A DNA stretch of 35,799 bases from an uncultured Asticcacaulis sp. GTDB taxonomy: Bacteria; Pseudomonadota; Alphaproteobacteria; Caulobacterales; Caulobacteraceae. The notes below the pieces were generated by a model that searched no databases, was not told the DNA's origin, and saw nothing but the letters and a program-made list of their open reading frames with translations. This document shows positions 9,503 to 17,155 of this stretch, one piece after another. Both the position numbers and the translations under genes were made by a program. Position 1 is the first letter of the stretch; each line of letters starts with the position of its first letter. Where the stretch lies: contig CAMLPZ010000005.1 of NCBI GenBank assembly GCA_946482045.1, positions 1 to 35,799 on the forward strand. The letters run 5' to 3'.

Positions 9503-9589
9503 CCGCGCCGGGGCGCCCAATCCATGGCGCCACGTGTAATGGTGCATGCTTGATCCGAAAAACCGGCTTACACGTTTTAGGAGCCTGAT

Positions 9590-10501
9590 TTAGCGACCGA
9601 TCGCTGTAGGGACGCCAGTATGCTCGCGGACGGTCCTCCCGGCCGCGTCGTAGTCGATTTCGGCGCCTACCATTTGCAGAACCAACAGGAGAATGCCGAG
9701 TTCACTCAGACTCTTGTCATCTTCCGGCACTGGCTCAGGCGCCCGGAAAGCAGCAATTCGCCGGCCTTGTGTCTGGGTCGGCGTGACCTCGAGGTAAAGC
9801 GTGTCTCCCGAGCGACCTAATTTCATCGGCTCATCGACGAAGGTCACCGGCGTGCCCACGGGCACCTGCTCAAACAACGTAGCAACGTCCTCGGGATACA
9901 TGCGAATACAGCCATGGCTAACGGATTTTCCAATACTGGTCGGATCATTGGTCCCATGAATGAGGTACCTGTCCCAGCCGAGATAGAGCGCGTGGCGTCC
10001 GAGTGGATTATTGGGTCCGGCAGGTACGACCTGCGGAAGGCCGGGCGCGTGCGCACGGATGGACGGCGGCGGTATCCAGACGGGATTTTTCCGTTTCCCC
10101 TTGACGAAAGTCGATCCTACCGGGGTGTCCCAGCCCGCTTTGCCGATGCTCACGGGAAAGGTCATGATCCGGCCATCGGGCATAAAATAGAATAGCCGCA
10201 ACTCAGACAGATTAATGACAATGCCGTTCCGCGCCCCCGCCGGCAGGACATGCCGGCCAGGAATGGTCAACGCGACTCCTGCGTCCAGCCTGCGCTCTTT
10301 GATGCCAGGATTAGCCGCCAGAAGCTCCACTGTCCCGACGTCATACCGTCGGGCAATGCTTGCCACGGTGTCGCCCTTGACGGCGGTGTGAACCACTGAT
10401 GTCCCAACCAGATCGCCGTCCGGCAAGGTCTGCGCAAAGGTGGGAAATGGGCCTAAAACGACCGACGCAACGAGACATACAAGATGGAACAGCCGTTTCA
10501 T
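9590..10501 (-). CDS. LysM L,D-transpeptidase (YkuD family), exported
   Basis: The 303-residue precursor has a signal peptide (MKRLFHLVCL... with likely cleavage after TFA, residue 23), a LysM peptidoglycan-binding domain (about 37-81) and a YkuD catalytic domain (about 93-230). The active-site motif is HGT (His182) with SHGCIR (Cys198). Such enzymes make 3-3 crosslinks in peptidoglycan or attach proteins to it, in the periplasm. ATG at 10501 is chosen because the signal peptide starts there; the frame is open upstream to 10576. No Shine-Dalgarno sequence precedes it, and the FNR/FixK box at 10536 would place transcription start on the ATG, suggesting a leaderless message. Confidence 0.9.
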   Translation of the reverse strand: MKRLFHLVCLVASVVLGPFPTFAQTLPDGDLVGTSVVHTAVKGDTVASIARRYDVGTVELLAANPGIKERRLDAGVALTIPGRHVLPAGARNGIVINLSELRLFYFMPDGRIMTFPVSIGKAGWDTPVGSTFVKGKRKNPVWIPPPSIRAHAPGLPQVVPAGPNNPLGRHALYLGWDRYLIHGTNDPTSIGKSVSHGCIRMYPEDVATLFEQVPVGTPVTFVDEPMKLGRSGDTLYLEVTPTQTQGRRIAAFRAPEPVPEDDKSLSELGILLLVLQMVGAEIDYDAAGRTVREHTGVPTAIGR

Positions 10502-10535
10502 ACAATAATCGTAGTGGGATAATGGTTGCACAGCC

Positions 10536-10549
10536 TTGACCCAGATCAA
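10536..10549 (-). promoter_or_regulatory. FNR/FixK box for the L,D-transpeptidase
   Basis: TTGACCCAGATCAA (plus strand) is centred exactly 41.5 bases before the transpeptidase ATG on the minus strand. TACGAT lies at 30-35 bases from the centre as -10 element. Confidence 0.7.
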
Positions 10550-10596
10550 TCCGCCCCGGTGCCTACAGGTGTGCATGGGTCATGCGAGGTGACGAT

Positions 10597-10610
10597 TTGA
10601 TCTGCCTCAA
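10597..10610 (+). promoter_or_regulatory. FNR/FixK box for the phaC-pta-ackA operon
   Basis: TTGATCTGCCTCAA is centred 55.5 bases before the phaC ATG at 10659, predicting a start of transcription near 10645, just before the GAGGG ribosome site. This favours the 10659 start over the ATG at 10629. Confidence 0.72.
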
Positions 10611-10658
10611 GTCAAAACCACCGGTTTCATGGCAACTGTTCCAACGAGGGAGCTATGC

Positions 10659-12392
10659 ATGAAAATCGAGACCATCGTCCCATCCGAGCTGGTTCCAAGC
10701 CCTGCGGCCGATGCCATGCGCGCGCTCGGCGAGCAGACCGATCAGACCTACCAGGGATGGCTGTCACGGTTTACATTAGGCCTGACGCCGGCAGGTTTGA
10801 CAGAAATGTATGTCGCCTGGATGACGCACCTTGCCTTGTGTCCAGGCCGACAGGCCGAACTGCTGGTCTTCCCGTTCGTACATGCACGGGATCACTTCAG
10901 CGAAGCGGCGCACGTTCGGGACTCCCGCTTTACATCGGATCTGTGGCGCGGCTGGCCCTGGCGCAACTATGTGCGGGGCTTTCGTCTTGCCGAGGCCTTC
11001 TGGGACCGGGCGACGACCGCGATTCCCGGCCTCTCCGCGGAACATGAGCGCGGCGTGAACTTTGTCGCGCATCAGATCCTGAATGCCCTGTCGCCCGCCA
11101 ACTTTATTGCAACCAACCCGGACATCCGCCATGCGGCGCTCCGCTCTGGCGGTCAAACCCTGGTCAAGGGTCTGCTGCATGTCTTCGACGACTGGCAGCG
11201 GCAAATAACGGGACAACCCCTGCCCGGCACGCGCGCGTACCAGCCGGGGCAGACGGTCGCAGTCACTCCGGGGAAGGTCGTATTCCGGAACGACCTGATC
11301 GAATTGATTCAATACGCCCCGCAAACGGAAACGGTTAAGCGGGAACCCATCCTGATCATTCCCGCCTGGATCATGAAATACTACATACTGGATCTGTCTC
11401 CGGAAAATTCCCTGGTCCGCTGGCTGGTCGGCCACGGTCACACGGTGTTCATGATTTCCTGGAAGAACCCGAGCGGCGCCGACCGCGACAGGGGCATGGA
11501 TGACTATTTCCGCGAAGGCGCCCAGGCCGCGCTGGATGTCGTCACGTCCATTATTCCGGATACGCCCGTGCATCTGGCAGGCTATTGCCTTGGGGGGACT
11601 CTGGCCATGATCTTCGCCGCATGGCTGGCACGCCGCAACGATGCCCGCGTCCAGAGCCTGTCGCTGTTTGCGGCACAAGGTGATTTTCGAGAAGCCGGTG
11701 AGATTACTGTCTTCATAACCGAGTCGGAGGTCGCCTACCTGAAGAATATGATGCGGGCTCAAGGCTATTTGGATACCCGGCAGATGGCTGGCGCGTTCCA
11801 GATGCTACGATCGAACGAAAGCATCTGGTCACATCTGGTGCGGGACTACTGGCTCGGGCAGCGGTCGGAAATGTTCGATCTGCTGGCATGGAATTCCGAC
11901 GCAACACGCATGCCCTACCGCATGCACAGCGAATATCTGGAAGAGCTGTTTCTGAACAATGCCTTCGCAGACGGGCACTTCACGGTCCTGGACGAAACGG
12001 TCGCCCCTGAAAACATCCGTCTCCCGATATTTTGTGTTGGAACCGAGAGCGATCATGTGGCGCCCTGGCGATCCGTGTACAAGATCCATCTCATGACTTC
12101 AGGCCCCGTGACCTTTGTGCTGACCAATGGCGGACACAATGCCGGCATAGTGAGCGAACCCGGACATGCCGGCCGCTTCTACCGTCTCGCAGATCAAGAC
12201 GCGAACGCACCCTACCTGTCTCCAGAAGCCTGGCTGTTTCACGCGGAGAGGCGTGACGGCTCGTGGTGGAGTGCCTGGCAAACGTGGCTGGTCGCTCATG
12301 GCAGCGACGCTTCCGTCCCCGCCCGTCCCCCAGGCAATACAGCCTACCCTCCTATCGACGAGGCCCCAGGCCTTTATGTCCATCAACGGTGA
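10659..12392 (+). CDS. phaC: Poly(3-hydroxyalkanoate) synthase (PhaC family)
   Basis: The 577-residue enzyme polymerises 3-hydroxyacyl-CoA into PHB on the granule surface. It has the N-terminal PhaC domain (about 60-230) and an alpha/beta-hydrolase core. The lipase-like box is GYCLGGT with nucleophile Cys310; Asp465 (ESDHVAPW) and His493 (GGHNAG) complete the triad, with spacing close to that of the class I enzyme. ATG at 10659 has GAGGG eight bases upstream. Pta and AckA follow with tiny gaps, and a FNR/FixK box precedes the operon. This arrangement of PhaC with phosphotransacetylase and acetate kinase suggests joint control of acetyl-CoA disposal at low oxygen. Confidence 0.93.
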   Translation: MKIETIVPSELVPSPAADAMRALGEQTDQTYQGWLSRFTLGLTPAGLTEMYVAWMTHLALCPGRQAELLVFPFVHARDHFSEAAHVRDSRFTSDLWRGWPWRNYVRGFRLAEAFWDRATTAIPGLSAEHERGVNFVAHQILNALSPANFIATNPDIRHAALRSGGQTLVKGLLHVFDDWQRQITGQPLPGTRAYQPGQTVAVTPGKVVFRNDLIELIQYAPQTETVKREPILIIPAWIMKYYILDLSPENSLVRWLVGHGHTVFMISWKNPSGADRDRGMDDYFREGAQAALDVVTSIIPDTPVHLAGYCLGGTLAMIFAAWLARRNDARVQSLSLFAAQGDFREAGEITVFITESEVAYLKNMMRAQGYLDTRQMAGAFQMLRSNESIWSHLVRDYWLGQRSEMFDLLAWNSDATRMPYRMHSEYLEELFLNNAFADGHFTVLDETVAPENIRLPIFCVGTESDHVAPWRSVYKIHLMTSGPVTFVLTNGGHNAGIVSEPGHAGRFYRLADQDANAPYLSPEAWLFHAERRDGSWWSAWQTWLVAHGSDASVPARPPGNTAYPPIDEAPGLYVHQR

Positions 12393-12397
12393 ACTCC

Positions 12398-13345
12398 ATG
12401 CCCTACCGCAGCGAAACCACAGGCCATGATCTCTACGCCGGGCTTCTGAACCGGGCCAAGGCACTGCCGCGCCTCAAGGTGGCCATCGTACATCCGGTCA
12501 CCCACGAGACACTTCAGGCTGCGGGAGCAGCGGCAGAAAGCGGCCTTATCATACCAGTTCTGGTTGGTCCCAAGCCACGGATTCTTGAGGCAGCCGGCGG
12601 CATCGACATCCGTGACTGGGAGGTGATCGATGTCGAACACAGCCATGCGGCGGCGGAAAAGTCGGTGGACCTCGCGGCATCCGGTCACGTTGACGCCTTG
12701 ATGAAAGGCGCGCTGCATACTGATGAGCTCCTGCAACCCGTCATTACACCAGGATACGGCTTGCGCACCGAACGCCGGGTAAGCCACGCCTATGTGCTAG
12801 ATGTGCCGAGCTACCCCAAACCCCTCATTATCACGGACGCGGCCGTAAACATCGCGCCCGGCTTGTTGGAGAAGGCAGATATATGCCGCAATGCCATCGC
12901 GCTCTGGCGTAGCCTGTTCGGCGACGCGCGCAAGCCTAAGCTGGCGGTTCTGTCGGCAGTCGAAACCGTCACCCCCGCCATGAAGTCGACGATCGATGCG
13001 GCGGCACTTTGCAAGATGGCCGACCGGGGCCAAATCCAGGATGCGGTGATCGATGGCCCACTGGCCTACGACAACGTCATCAGCCGAGAAGCCGCCACCG
13101 AGAAGGGTATCGTCTCGACCGTGGCCGGGGACGCCGACATCGTGGTCGCGCCGGATATCGAGACCGGAAATGCGCTGGCCAAGCAACTCATCTACCTGGC
13201 CAATGCCAAGGCAGCCGGTATCGTGCTTGGTGCGCGCGTTCCCATTATTCTGACCAGTCGCTCGGACTCGGCGGAGACACGGTTGATGTCGTGCGCCTGC
13301 GCCCTGCACCTGGCAGATGCGCGCCGACGCGGATTGTTCAAATGA
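12398..13345 (+). CDS. Phosphate acetyl/butyryltransferase
   Basis: This 315-residue protein of the PTA_PTB family converts acyl-CoA and phosphate to acyl-phosphate and CoA. Family features are the MKGALHTDELL segment, the DAAVNIAPG segment and the IVVAPDIETGN...KQLIYL segment near the C terminus. It corresponds to the phosphotransacylase part of the fused MaoC-PTA proteins but lacks the MaoC domain. ATG at 12398 follows the phaC stop by five bases; a longer frame lies inside phaC and is rejected. Its stop overlaps the acetate kinase start (ATGA). The acyl group is probably acetyl because acetate kinase is next. Confidence 0.9.
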   Translation: MPYRSETTGHDLYAGLLNRAKALPRLKVAIVHPVTHETLQAAGAAAESGLIIPVLVGPKPRILEAAGGIDIRDWEVIDVEHSHAAAEKSVDLAASGHVDALMKGALHTDELLQPVITPGYGLRTERRVSHAYVLDVPSYPKPLIITDAAVNIAPGLLEKADICRNAIALWRSLFGDARKPKLAVLSAVETVTPAMKSTIDAAALCKMADRGQIQDAVIDGPLAYDNVISREAATEKGIVSTVAGDADIVVAPDIETGNALAKQLIYLANAKAAGIVLGARVPIILTSRSDSAETRLMSCACALHLADARRRGLFK

Positions 13346-14448
13346 CGCCTGACAAGAAGACTGCCCTTCTGACCCTCAATGCGGGTTCTTCCAGCTTGAA
13401 ATTTCGCCTGTTCGCCCTGGATGCCGAGCTGTCCGAAATTGGCGGTGCAAGCATTGACGGCATCGGCGCCGCGCCCGCTTTTCGATTGGCGGACGCACCC
13501 GCACGCAGCCTGCCGCCGGACACGACACAAGGCGACGCCGTCAACGCTGTCCTGAGTTGGATCAAAGCGAACACACAGTACCGCATTGCCGCTGTCGCAC
13601 ATCGGATCGTCCACGGCGGGCCGGATTACGATCGGGCCACGGAGCTGACACCCGATGTCATGCGCCGTCTTGAAACCTTTGTTCCGTTGGCGCCGCTGCA
13701 CCAGCCAGACGCGTTAAACGCCGTAGCTCTGGTCGGCAACCACTTGCCCGGGGTCACGCAGTACGGCTGTTTTGATACAGCCTTTCACGCACACCAAGAT
13801 AGGCTGGCCACGGAATTCGCGCTTCCGGCCAGTGTCAGGACGCGCGGCGTGCGACGCTACGGCTTTCATGGTCTGTCTTACGCCTGGATCCGTCAGCATG
13901 TGGAAACGCACCTGCCACATCTGCACGACGGACGTGTGGTCGTGGCGCATCTTGGCAACGGCGCCAGCCTGTGCGCAATGCTGGCCGGGCGCAGTATCGA
14001 CACGACAATGGGCCTGACGGCGCTTGACGGCCTGCCTATGGGGACGCGGTGCGGCGCGATCGATCCCGGCGTTGTTCTTTATCTGCAGAAGGCCCTCGGC
14101 CTTTCCGTCGATGCCGTTGAAGCCCTGCTCTACAGGGAATCCGGGTTGAAAGGATTGTCGGGGATAAGCAGCGACGTGAAAACCTTAATGGAAAGCGCCG
14201 ACCCGCAGGCAATCTTCGCCCTTTCCTTTTTCGCGGCAAAGACCGCCCAATACATTGCCGCCATGGCGGTACGGCTGGGGGGGATGGACGGGCTCATCTT
14301 CACAGGCGGCATCGGCGCGCATGCAGTGCAGGTGCGGGAAGCTATTCTCTCCTCGCTGGCCTGGCTACCGCCATTCGAGGTTCATGTAGTGGCTGCGAAT
14401 GAAGAACGCGCCATGGCGCTTGAAGTCGCATCGCTGCTCAGGGTGTAA
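13342..14448 (+). CDS. ackA: Acetate kinase
   Basis: The 368-residue enzyme transfers phosphate from acetyl-phosphate to ADP, yielding ATP and acetate in the cytoplasm. Motifs are LNAGSSSLKF (N-terminal phosphate-binding), AHRIVHGG, FDTAFH, GFHGLSY, HLGNGAS and TMGLTALDGLPMGTR. It is slightly shorter than the usual 400 residues. Its ATG overlaps the stop of the phosphotransacylase, so the two are probably translationally coupled, giving substrate-level ATP from acetyl-CoA. Its 3' end overlaps the convergent gene by 11 bases. Confidence 0.95.
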   Translation: MTPDKKTALLTLNAGSSSLKFRLFALDAELSEIGGASIDGIGAAPAFRLADAPARSLPPDTTQGDAVNAVLSWIKANTQYRIAAVAHRIVHGGPDYDRATELTPDVMRRLETFVPLAPLHQPDALNAVALVGNHLPGVTQYGCFDTAFHAHQDRLATEFALPASVRTRGVRRYGFHGLSYAWIRQHVETHLPHLHDGRVVVAHLGNGASLCAMLAGRSIDTTMGLTALDGLPMGTRCGAIDPGVVLYLQKALGLSVDAVEALLYRESGLKGLSGISSDVKTLMESADPQAIFALSFFAAKTAQYIAAMAVRLGGMDGLIFTGGIGAHAVQVREAILSSLAWLPPFEVHVVAANEERAMALEVASLLRV

Positions 14449-15094
14449 TGGCCTGCATCTTCATCGCGACCACGCTGCGCCCCCGTATGTAGATCAAGGC
14501 GCTGACGATGGCTGCGAAGAAGCACCATACCGATGGCAGCGCATTCCTGTAAAAGCCATAGGCGATCGCAAGACCCATGAGTTGCGCCGCGCCAATTCCT
14601 TGAATGCGCCTGTCACTGCTGATGAAGAATGGCGCGCAAACGGCCGCGGCATAGAGGGCCAGCATCCCAGGCCATGTCCCCGCGGGATTGCCATAGACGA
14701 TGCATTGCCCGGCAATCCCCGCGGTAAAGCCTTGCGACAGGCTAACGCCGACAGTGTAGATTGCCATGACAAGCCCCAGGGCCGTCAGGCCATCAAGAAT
14801 CTGCCGGCGATACCCGGCCGGCTCAAGACATCGGAGACTTATCGGGACGAGTACCGGCCAAACGCTTCCAACGAACAGGGCATAGGCCTGAATGAGCAAG
14901 AATGTCGATGTATCGTTTCCGAAAGCAGGAATGCGCACCCATAGGCCGCCTTCGATAAATTGTTGCATACCGAACAGTAACGGCAAGGTTGCGAACGGCC
15001 GTTCCCGGGGCGGCAGGGGCTGGCGGAGCGTGACCAAACCAACGCCTATAAGAAACGCGCTTGCCGTAAAGCTGACGGGCGCAGAAAAGCACAT
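14438..15094 (-). CDS. DUF6629-type membrane protein, unknown function
   Basis: The 218-residue protein begins MCFSAPVSFTASAFLIGVG, the hallmark N terminus of the DUF6629 family as I recall it, and has about six or seven hydrophobic helices spread along its length. A conserved QQFIEGGLW segment follows the second helix. Function is unknown. AGGGGA lies six bases before the ATG, and a FNR/FixK box is centred 63.5 bases upstream, so it is likely induced with the rest of the island. The 3' end overlaps ackA by 11 bases. Confidence 0.8.
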   Translation of the reverse strand: MCFSAPVSFTASAFLIGVGLVTLRQPLPPRERPFATLPLLFGMQQFIEGGLWVRIPAFGNDTSTFLLIQAYALFVGSVWPVLVPISLRCLEPAGYRRQILDGLTALGLVMAIYTVGVSLSQGFTAGIAGQCIVYGNPAGTWPGMLALYAAAVCAPFFISSDRRIQGIGAAQLMGLAIAYGFYRNALPSVWCFFAAIVSALIYIRGRSVVAMKMQAITP

Positions 15095-15127
15095 GAATAT
15101 CCCCTGACCTCAACAGCGATCAGCGTC

Positions 15128-15145
15128 TCACACAATCGTGTGTGA
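15128..15145. promoter_or_regulatory. Possible operator dyad TCACAC-N6-GTGTGA
   Basis: A perfect 6-bp dyad with a 6-base spacer lies between the FNR/FixK box at 15151 and the predicted transcription start near 15116 of the DUF6629 gene. The position would suit a repressor, but no partner is known. Confidence 0.25.
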
Positions 15146-15150
15146 CGGCA

Positions 15151-15164
15151 TTGATCGGCGTCAA
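15151..15164 (-). promoter_or_regulatory. FNR/FixK box for the DUF6629 gene
   Basis: TTGATCGGCGTCAA is centred 63.5 bases before the minus-strand ATG at 15094. It predicts a 22-base leader containing the AGGGGA ribosome site. Confidence 0.72.
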
Positions 15165-15174
15165 ATGGCATCGG

Positions 15175-15783
15175 CTAACCGGATCGTATCCGCGCGGGGT
15201 GGCTGGCAAGCATGATAGCGAGGCTGGCCATGGCGGCTGGAAAGGTGATCAGCCACAGTGCTCCCACGGCAATGAGCTGCGGCCACGCCAGTTGCGCGAT
15301 CAGAAAGGGGGCAAGCACACCGTTGGCAATCATCCACCGCCTGGCTTGCCCCGTCATGGCCCACCCCGCGAGCAAGGTGGAGACGCTCATCCAGGTGTAC
15401 CCCAGAAGGTCTAGCGCCGTCATGAACGCGCCTTGCGAACAGCACGCCAGCGCCATGGAGGGAGCCGCATCGTTTTGCAGTTCATGCGGAATGACCACGC
15501 CAAGTTGCGTCACATATACGATGCTTGCCAGGACGGCGTACATGATCGCCAAGGCAAGCGCGCTTAAGGTGAAACTCTCCCGCCCTGCTGGCGCGGCGAC
15601 ATGCAGGGCAGACATGGCCGCGACAAACGCCGGGGCCAGCAACAGGGATGGCACGAAAATCAACACGCGGTCCCAAGGGTCCGGCATCATACCGGTCACC
15701 TGGAGGAGCTGAAACACACCGTAAATCAGGCTGGCAGCGCATGCGGACCACGCCGCCCAGACGCCGAAAGGTTTTTGCATCAT
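15175..15783 (-). CDS. Six-helix membrane protein, unknown function
   Basis: The 202-residue hydrophobic protein shows about six membrane helices and no recognised enzymatic motif. A Cys pair (ACCSQGAF) sits in the middle, after the PHELQND loop. ATG at 15783 is chosen because AGGGG is six bases upstream; a GTG two codons earlier is an alternative. The single FNR/FixK box at 15835 lies 58.5 bases upstream and could also drive the divergent phasin gene. It may be related to DUF4386-like membrane proteins, but I am not sure. The co-location suggests a membrane function at low oxygen. Confidence 0.75.
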   Translation of the reverse strand: MMQKPFGVWAAWSACAASLIYGVFQLLQVTGMMPDPWDRVLIFVPSLLLAPAFVAAMSALHVAAPAGRESFTLSALALAIMYAVLASIVYVTQLGVVIPHELQNDAAPSMALACCSQGAFMTALDLLGYTWMSVSTLLAGWAMTGQARRWMIANGVLAPFLIAQLAWPQLIAVGALWLITFPAAMASLAIMLASHPARIRSG

Positions 15784-15834
15784 ATTCACCCCTGGGTGTC
15801 ACGACGCACAGTGTCATGTTTCTAAGACACGGGT

Positions 15835-15848
15835 TTGATCCAGATCAA
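15835..15848. promoter_or_regulatory. FNR/FixK box between membrane protein and phasin genes
   Basis: TTGATCCAGATCAA is the best-matching box in the window and extends to a 16-base palindrome (15834-15849). On the plus side TATAGT lies 29-34 bases from the centre, an excellent -10 for phasin. On the minus side the -10 is poor, but spacing to the start at 15783 fits. Confidence 0.82.
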
Positions 15849-15911
15849 ATGCCCGCCTTTGCACGGGTCTATAGTTGGGGCCTCATCCACCGTCTACGTA
15901 GGGATCCCGCC

Positions 15912-16382
15912 ATGTCGGCCGATACCACCACTCCCACCTCTCCTCCCCGACCGGCCAAAGCCAGTACGTCCGGCGACGGCCAGATCGTTGACGAGGCGTT
16001 GGCAACACTCAAGCAAGGCTCGGACGCATTCAGCCAGGTCGCCAACGAATGCGCCGCCATCTATACGGGCGACATCGCCGCTGCCATCGAGACCGGAACT
16101 CAGAGCGCCAAGCTCATGACGGAATTGACCAAGTCCTATTTCGATACGTGCGCGGCCTCAGCCACCACCCTTGCCGAAGTCGGCCGGGAAGCCATGACAT
16201 GCCGGACGCCGGCCGACTTCCTCGAACTGCAGAAACGCGCCACAGCCAGCCTCAACGCTTCGGTCGAGGCCACGGGCAAACTGTACGGAGGTCTTTTCGA
16301 ATACTGGTCGAAAGCATTCGATCCCTTTGTGTCCCGGGTCGCCGATGGCCCACAGAGACTCTTTCGCGCCTTCGCCGAATAA
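15912..16382 (+). CDS. Phasin family protein (PHB granule protein)
   Basis: The 156-residue protein has a Pro/Thr-rich N terminus and then mostly amphipathic helix, with the phasin-type segment TPADFLELQKRATASLNASVEATGKLYGGLF cut here into its recognisable parts: TPADFLELQ, followed by an alternating Ala/Ser helix. Phasins coat PHB granules and control their number and size. ATG at 15912 is preceded by AGGGAT; the longer in-frame reading runs back into the divergent gene and is rejected. With phaC (10659) and acetoacetyl-CoA reductase (19661) it completes a PHB set in this island, although no beta-ketothiolase gene is present. Confidence 0.87.
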   Translation: MSADTTTPTSPPRPAKASTSGDGQIVDEALATLKQGSDAFSQVANECAAIYTGDIAAAIETGTQSAKLMTELTKSYFDTCAASATTLAEVGREAMTCRTPADFLELQKRATASLNASVEATGKLYGGLFEYWSKAFDPFVSRVADGPQRLFRAFAE

Positions 16383-16399
16383 CCATTATTCGCTGGCAT

Positions 16400-16413
16400 T
16401 TGATCCGCATCAA
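16400..16413 (+). promoter_or_regulatory. FNR/FixK box for hsp20
   Basis: TTGATCCGCATCAA begins 18 bases after the phasin stop and is centred 80.5 bases before the Hsp20 ATG, with TAGCCT at 29-34 bases from the centre as -10. The predicted leader is about 39 bases and contains AAGGAG. Confidence 0.78.
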
Positions 16414-16486
16414 CGCGTCGCCGGCGCCGCCGCATAGCCTGCCGGCACGCTGTTCCAGACAGCGAGAACTTTACAAGGAGACCACA

Positions 16487-16981
16487 ATGAACCAAGTGTC
16501 TGCTTCCCCGTCCCAACCGTCCGTCCCGGTTAGCCAGGGCGACGACCCCGTGCGGGACTTGCAACGGGACGTCAATCGCCTGTTCAACGATTTTTTCAGT
16601 GATCTCGGCCTGCCGACACTGAACCGCCTATCGACCGGTCTGTTCGCGCCTCAGCCGGCCATCGATATTGCCCAGGCCGAAGATAGCTACACGATAACGG
16701 CCGAACTACCGGGGCTGGCCTCGCCCGACATCCAGGTTACGGCAGGCGATGGCTATATCACGCTGAAAGGCGAAAAAAGTCAGGACACTCAGAGCGAAGG
16801 CAAGGGCTTCTATCGGCGTGAACGGAGCTTTGGCAGCTTCCAGCGCCTCATTGACCTGCCGAAGGATGCCGACTTCGAACACATCAATGCAGAGATGAAA
16901 AACGGTTTGCTAACGGTCAAGATCCCGCGCCGCGCCGAGGGCACTCAGGCACGAAAGATCGACATCCGCGAAGTGGCCTGA
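16487..16981 (+). CDS. Small heat-shock protein, Hsp20/alpha-crystallin family
   Basis: The 164-residue cytoplasmic chaperone has the alpha-crystallin domain from about residue 55 (QPAIDIAQAEDSYTITAELPG) to about 150, with the conserved GLLTVKIPR strand near its end and a C-terminal KIDI motif of the I-x-I type. Such proteins hold unfolding proteins without ATP. AAGGAG stands six bases before the ATG. It has its own FNR/FixK box, so it is likely induced by low oxygen rather than by heat alone. Hsp20 genes are a recurring element of hypoxic regulons. A terminator follows at 17103. Confidence 0.93.
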   Translation: MNQVSASPSQPSVPVSQGDDPVRDLQRDVNRLFNDFFSDLGLPTLNRLSTGLFAPQPAIDIAQAEDSYTITAELPGLASPDIQVTAGDGYITLKGEKSQDTQSEGKGFYRRERSFGSFQRLIDLPKDADFEHINAEMKNGLLTVKIPRRAEGTQARKIDIREVA

Positions 16982-16986
16982 CCCCA

Positions 16987-17061
16987 TTCCGGCGGGCAGG
17001 TTCCGTACGCCCCCTTTCCGCCGGAACCCGCGGCTGGCATGGCCGTTCCTTCAGCCATGCC
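16987..17061. repeat. Two inverted repeats downstream of hsp20
   Basis: TTCCGGCGG (16987-16995) pairs with CCGCCGGAA (17018-17026), and GGCATGGC (17036-17043) pairs with GCCATGCC (17054-17061). Neither has a T tract. They could protect the 3' end of the hsp20 message; no other content is seen before the terminator. Confidence 0.5.
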
Positions 17062-17102
17062 GCCGGTCCGTCCCTTCGCCAATTCCCGGACGGACAAAAA
17101 AA

Positions 17103-17133
17103 GGCCGCTTCCCTTCGGAGGCGGTCTTTTTTT
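17103..17133. terminator. Bidirectional terminator between hsp20 and chaB-like gene
   Basis: A 10-bp stem (GGCCGCTTCC / GGAGGCGGTC, with two G-T pairs) and a CTTC loop are followed by seven T and preceded by seven A, so it can stop transcription from both converging genes. Confidence 0.88.
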
Positions 17134-17155
17134 CCCGTGCATAGACAACAGAGAC

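Noticed and set aside
9503..9589. Possible short gene or terminator between NUDIX and L,D-transpeptidase genes
   Set aside because: The 87 bases hold no open frame of note and no stem with a T tract.
15894..15901. CTACGTAG before phasin as a FixJ site
   Set aside because: It lies only 11 bases before the phasin ATG, downstream of the predicted transcription start, and doubles as part of the ribosome site AGGGAT; a single copy at that place is probably chance.
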